Of a stretch of DNA of 7,945 nt, positions 6,281 to 7,945 are shown piece by piece. The notes below the pieces were generated by a model, which saw only the letters and a list, made by a program, of their open reading frames with translations, ran no database searches and was not told the origin of the DNA. Origin of the DNA: Pseudomonadota bacterium. Its GTDB lineage: Bacteria; Pseudomonadota; Gammaproteobacteria; Halothiobacillales; Halothiobacillaceae. Numbering within the stretch: the first letter of the stretch is position 1; each line of letters starts with the position of its first letter. The translations under genes and the position numbers were made by a program. Location of the stretch: assembly GCA_021795795.1 (NCBI GenBank), contig JAJYPA010000371.1:1-7945 (forward strand), in the 5' to 3' direction.

Positions 6281-6991
6281 TCACCGGGACCTGATATAAG
6301 CGGCCAACGCGGTAATTTGCTCCGGATTCAACCTGGAGGCCACGTATTGCATGATGCCTTTGTGGGTGGCGACCCGCTGCCCGGATTTGAAATAGGTCAG
6401 TTGATTGATCACATAAGTGCGCTTTTGTCCCGCCAACCTGGGGAAATACGGGGGCAGGCCGGCCAGCGTTGCGCCATGGCAGGCCATGCACGCCGGCATC
6501 TGTTTGCTGGGCAACCCTCCGAAGTACAGCTTTTTCCCTTCGGCGACGAGCTTGGGATCATACACATGTCCCGACGCGGGCTTCTGAGCAGAAAAGTAGT
6601 CGGCAACTTGTAGTATCTGCGCGGTGGTCAATGGAGCCACCATCCCCCACATGATAGGCGATTGCGGATCTGCGCGGATATGAGTTTTAAAATGATCGAG
6701 CTGCCGCAAAAGGTAAGGCCTCCATTGTCCCGCCAGATTCGGGAACATGCCCCCATCAGCCGCTATGCCCTGCATGCCATGGCAGGCCATACAGGTGGAC
6801 TGCACCACCGTGGGAATGCCGTTTGCGGTGACGGATGCCGTCGCCGCGGTAACGCTCACGGCGCTGGCAGTGGCGGCTACAGGAGCAGCGGAGGCCGTTT
6901 TAGCGAGAGTGGAGCCATGGGCCACTGACGTTATGGCTATAGTTATTGTTAATAGGGGAATAACGGATAAAAGCGGTTTTTTTTGTGGCAT
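6281..6991 (-). CDS. cycA: Diheme cytochrome c4, periplasmic
   Basis: 236 residues, two cytochrome c domains in tandem. Seen: a basic start and hydrophobic segment (about 1-26) that serves as signal peptide or anchor; an Ala/Thr/Val/Ser-rich stretch (about 28-57) with no predicted fold; heme motif 1 C67-M-A-C70-H71 and heme motif 2 C168-M-A-C171-H172; probable axial methionines M117 (WGMVAPLT) and M214 (GIMQYVASRL); and the paired NLAGQ / RLAGQ segments that show the internal duplication of the c4 family. In A. ferrooxidans CycA1 is thought to carry electrons between rusticyanin and the petI bc1 complex; transfer of that role here is by gene order. The ATG at 6991 has AAGGTG upstream; the in-frame TTG at 7021 lies inside a leader hairpin and is rejected. 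It is the first gene of the operon. Confidence 0.94.
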   Translation of the reverse strand: MPQKKPLLSVIPLLTITIAITSVAHGSTLAKTASAAPVAATASAVSVTAATASVTANGIPTVVQSTCMACHGMQGIAADGGMFPNLAGQWRPYLLRQLDHFKTHIRADPQSPIMWGMVAPLTTAQILQVADYFSAQKPASGHVYDPKLVAEGKKLYFGGLPSKQMPACMACHGATLAGLPPYFPRLAGQKRTYVINQLTYFKSGQRVATHKGIMQYVASRLNPEQITALAAYIRSR

Positions 6992-7019
6992 ATGTGGCAC
7001 CTTGCTTGTTAGGTCTGGC

Positions 7020-7052
7020 AACTATCGCTCCGTATGCAGACTCTCGATAGTT
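7020..7052. promoter_or_regulatory. Inverted repeat in the cycA leader
   Basis: AACTATCG (7020-7027) and CGATAGTT (7045-7052) are a perfect eight-base inverted repeat with a 17-base spacer. It lies between the predicted start of transcription (near 7073) and the cycA ribosome binding site, so it would fold in the 5' untranslated RNA or serve as an operator bound just after the promoter. The spacing between half-site centres (25 bp) would also suit a dimeric regulator. No known motif recognised. Confidence 0.45.
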
Positions 7053-7079
7053 ATAGGCCGGTTATAAATAAAACCATTT

Positions 7080-7108
7080 ATTACATATCGCAGGCGTGAT
7101 CTTGTCAG
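7080..7108 (-). promoter_or_regulatory. Sigma70-type promoter of the pet operon
   Basis: On the minus strand CTGACA (7108-7103) and TGTAAT (7085-7080) each match the consensus at five of six bases and are separated by exactly 17 bases. Predicted start near 7073, giving an untranslated leader of about 80 bases before the cycA ATG. It is the best promoter I found in the 424-bp gap. A weaker alternative farther upstream is TTGTAC with TATAAA near 7118-7144. Confidence 0.55.
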
Positions 7109-7149
7109 TATTTTATATAGACGATGAGTGCCAGCGTACAATTCACATT

Positions 7150-7182
7150 TCTTGTGGGCCCATAGGTACGTCTTGTCGGCCC
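7150..7182. repeat. Direct repeat of 12 bp, 21 bp apart, upstream of the pet promoter
   Basis: TCTTGTGGGCCC (7150-7161) and TCTTGTCGGCCC (7171-7182) match at 11 of 12 bases with start-to-start distance of 21 bp, two turns of the helix. A shorter copy, TCTTGTC, lies at 7100-7106 and overlaps the -35 box. The first two copies centre about 83 and 104 bases upstream of the predicted start. The arrangement fits tandem binding sites on the same DNA face for a regulator. Confidence 0.45.
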
Positions 7183-7330
7183 GAAATCATTTAATGTAAC
7201 GATCCTTCTAAAAACGCACTTGCGCGCGGACAGCCGTGTCATGTTGCCCTGCTGAAACGCGCGTGCCTTCATCTCGTTGTGCTCCCACCCGAATGGCTAT
7301 CTGAACGCCGTGATGGTTAGTTTTTTAATA

Positions 7331-7378
7331 TACAACAATCTGTCAATTATCTGATATATTGTTGTAAAAAAATACAAC
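7331..7378. promoter_or_regulatory. Overlapping TACAAC/GTTGTA dyads in an AT-rich island
   Basis: TACAACAAT (7331-7339) and ATTGTTGTA (7358-7366) are a perfect nine-base inverted repeat with an 18-base spacer. The right arm also pairs with TACAAC (7373-7378) across six A residues, giving a second perfect six-base dyad. Inside the first spacer ATCTGTCA and ATCTGATA form an imperfect direct repeat 11 bp apart. No T run follows either dyad on a transcribed strand, so operator sites are more likely than a terminator. Confidence 0.45.
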
Positions 7379-7415
7379 CACTGCCCCGGTCCGCCCTTTG
7401 ACAGGGACTGTAGAC

Positions 7416-7945
7416 TCATCCGGTCACTCCCGGCACGCACTCCTCTGCGGAGGTCCGTGCGCCTTCACCCAGCAGTGTCGCAAAAAGTTCGCGAACACTT
7501 CTGATTTGTTGCCCGAAGGGCAATTCCCCGGCGCCCCGGAAGAACAGCCCGTGTTGCACATCCCCGCGTTGCGCAGCAGCCAACTGGGCCTCTATGCAGA
7601 ACTGCCCTGAAGACGAATGGCCATCTTTGAACCCGCAATGGACCAGGCACTCCGTCCGACTGGGGCATTGAGAACGATCCGGACTAGCGCTGGCGCGTAA
7701 TTTCCCCTCGCGCCCCAGGTAACGGCGCAACCAGGGGGTCAGCACAGCGCGCGCGGGCAACCCTGCCGAGCTCATAAATGTCACGAGGTCTTTAGGTGTC
7801 GCATCGGCGAGGACGTGCTTGAAATTGATGTGCGCATCACCCTCGGTGGTTACAGCGAAGGGCGTGCCCAACTGAACTCCGTTCCCGCCAAGGGAAAATA
7901 TCTCCCGCATTTTTTGAAAGGAAGATATCCCTCCAGCGGCGATGA
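7416..7945 (-). CDS. Nitronate monooxygenase family (FMN TIM barrel), C-terminal part (5' end outside window)
   Basis: 175 codons plus the stop are visible; the frame stays open to the right edge, so the first half is missing. Seen: IAAGGISS followed by GGNGVQLGTPFAVTTEGDAH, the phosphate-binding end of an FMN barrel in the nitronate monooxygenase / 2-nitropropane dioxygenase family, then a Cys-rich segment (CPSRTECLVHCGFKDG, GQFCIEAQLAAA) and the family's FFRGAGELPFGQQIRSVRELFATLLG ending seen as separate pieces. These enzymes oxidise alkyl nitronates with FMN and O2; many members have unknown physiological substrates. The internal ATG at 7910 is not the start because the conserved IAAGGISS lies upstream of it. 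It has the same direction as the pet operon but is 424 bp away and unlikely to be co-transcribed. Confidence 0.85.
   Translation of the reverse strand, partial: IAAGGISSFQKMREIFSLGGNGVQLGTPFAVTTEGDAHINFKHVLADATPKDLVTFMSSAGLPARAVLTPWLRRYLGREGKLRASASPDRSQCPSRTECLVHCGFKDGHSSSGQFCIEAQLAAAQRGDVQHGLFFRGAGELPFGQQIRSVRELFATLLGEGARTSAEECVPGVTG

Larger units (their letters stand above)
2380..7108 (-). other. Probable operon cycA-sdrA-petA-petB-petC-iro
   Basis: Six minus-strand genes run from a promoter at 7108-7080 to an intrinsic terminator at 2414-2380. Gaps are 5, 30, 28, 22 and 86 bp, each with a ribosome binding site before the next gene and no other terminator seen. The order cycA-sdrA-petA-petB-petC is that of petI; petII of A. 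ferrooxidans instead runs petA-petB-petC-sdrA-cycA-hip. This cluster thus has the petI order plus a terminal HiPIP gene. Co-transcription is inferred. Confidence 0.75.
6992..7415. other. Gene-free 424-bp control region upstream of cycA
   Basis: No convincing gene was found on either strand. The part near cycA holds the leader hairpin and promoter, then comes a 12-bp direct repeat (7150-7182). The stretch 7183-7320 shows nothing I can support. From 7321 to 7378 the sequence is very AT-rich with overlapping dyads. A perfect TTGACA box is present on the minus strand at 7346-7341 but has no good -10 at 16-18 bases. No clear terminator for the upstream nitronate monooxygenase gene was found; CCCT-ttgac-AGGG near 7394-7406 is a weak hairpin only. 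Confidence 0.6.

Noticed and set aside
6276..6491. Extension of the SDR upstream to 6491
   Set aside because: It runs through the second heme domain of cycA in another frame; the MTENDY start right after cycA fits the SDR fold and operon spacing.
6992..7021. TTG start for cycA ten codons upstream of the ATG
   Set aside because: The TTG lies at the edge of the leader inverted repeat without a clear ribosome binding site, and the ATG at 6991 has AAGGTG and gives a proper signal peptide.
7150..7182. CRISPR or transposon-end repeat
   Set aside because: Only two full copies of a 12-mer 21 bp apart with no regular spacers, target duplication or transposase nearby; tandem regulator sites fit better.
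7341..7346. Perfect TTGACA (minus strand) as main pet promoter
   Set aside because: No acceptable -10 box at 16-18 bases; the CTGACA-17-TGTAAT pair at 7108-7080 is better placed and better matched.

Overview
The window looks like chromosome from an iron-oxidising Acidithiobacillus. The central minus-strand cluster reads, in transcription order, diheme cytochrome c4 (cycA), short-chain dehydrogenase (sdrA), Rieske protein (petA), cytochrome b (petB), cytochrome c1 (petC) and a Tat-exported high-potential iron-sulfur protein (HiPIP, Iro-like). The order cycA-sdrA-petA-petB-petC is that of the petI operon of A. ferrooxidans, whose bc1 complex is known to run uphill (reverse electron flow from cytochrome c to quinone) during growth on ferrous iron. 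The species was not determined. The HiPIP gene at the 3' end is not part of the textbook five-gene petI arrangement and suggests a relative or variant of the type strain.

Layout by region. 1-938 (+): C-terminal part of an APC-type permease, cut at the left edge. 939-1101: convergent gap with a possible minus-strand terminator. 1102-1710 (-): four-helix cytochrome b561-like protein. 1814-2266 (-): small membrane protein with a bacterial PH-like domain; these two form a probable separate transcription unit with its own leader dyad. 2380-2414: intrinsic terminator that closes the pet operon. 2441-6991 (-): hip/iro, petC, petB, petA, sdrA, cycA, tightly packed (5-30 bp gaps) except for an 86-bp gap before hip. 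6992-7415: a 424-bp gene-free control region with a good sigma70-type promoter (CTGACA, 17 nt, TGTAAT), a leader hairpin, a 12-bp direct repeat exactly 21 bp apart, and an AT-rich cluster of TACAAC/GTTGTA half-sites. 7416-7945 (-): C-terminal part of a nitronate monooxygenase family protein, cut at the right edge.

How the genes fit together. PetA, PetB and PetC build a cytochrome bc1 complex in the inner membrane. CycA (diheme) and the HiPIP are periplasmic one-electron carriers that can exchange electrons with cytochrome c1. The role of SdrA is unknown. Several core residues differ from textbook bc1: the Qo motif of cytochrome b is PPWY instead of PEWY, helix-D heme histidines are 14 residues apart as in b6-type proteins, Rieske box I is CNHLCC instead of CTHLGC, and the SDR has Asp at the usual catalytic Ser position. 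These can be read directly from the sequence; linking them to reverse electron flow or acid adaptation is inference.
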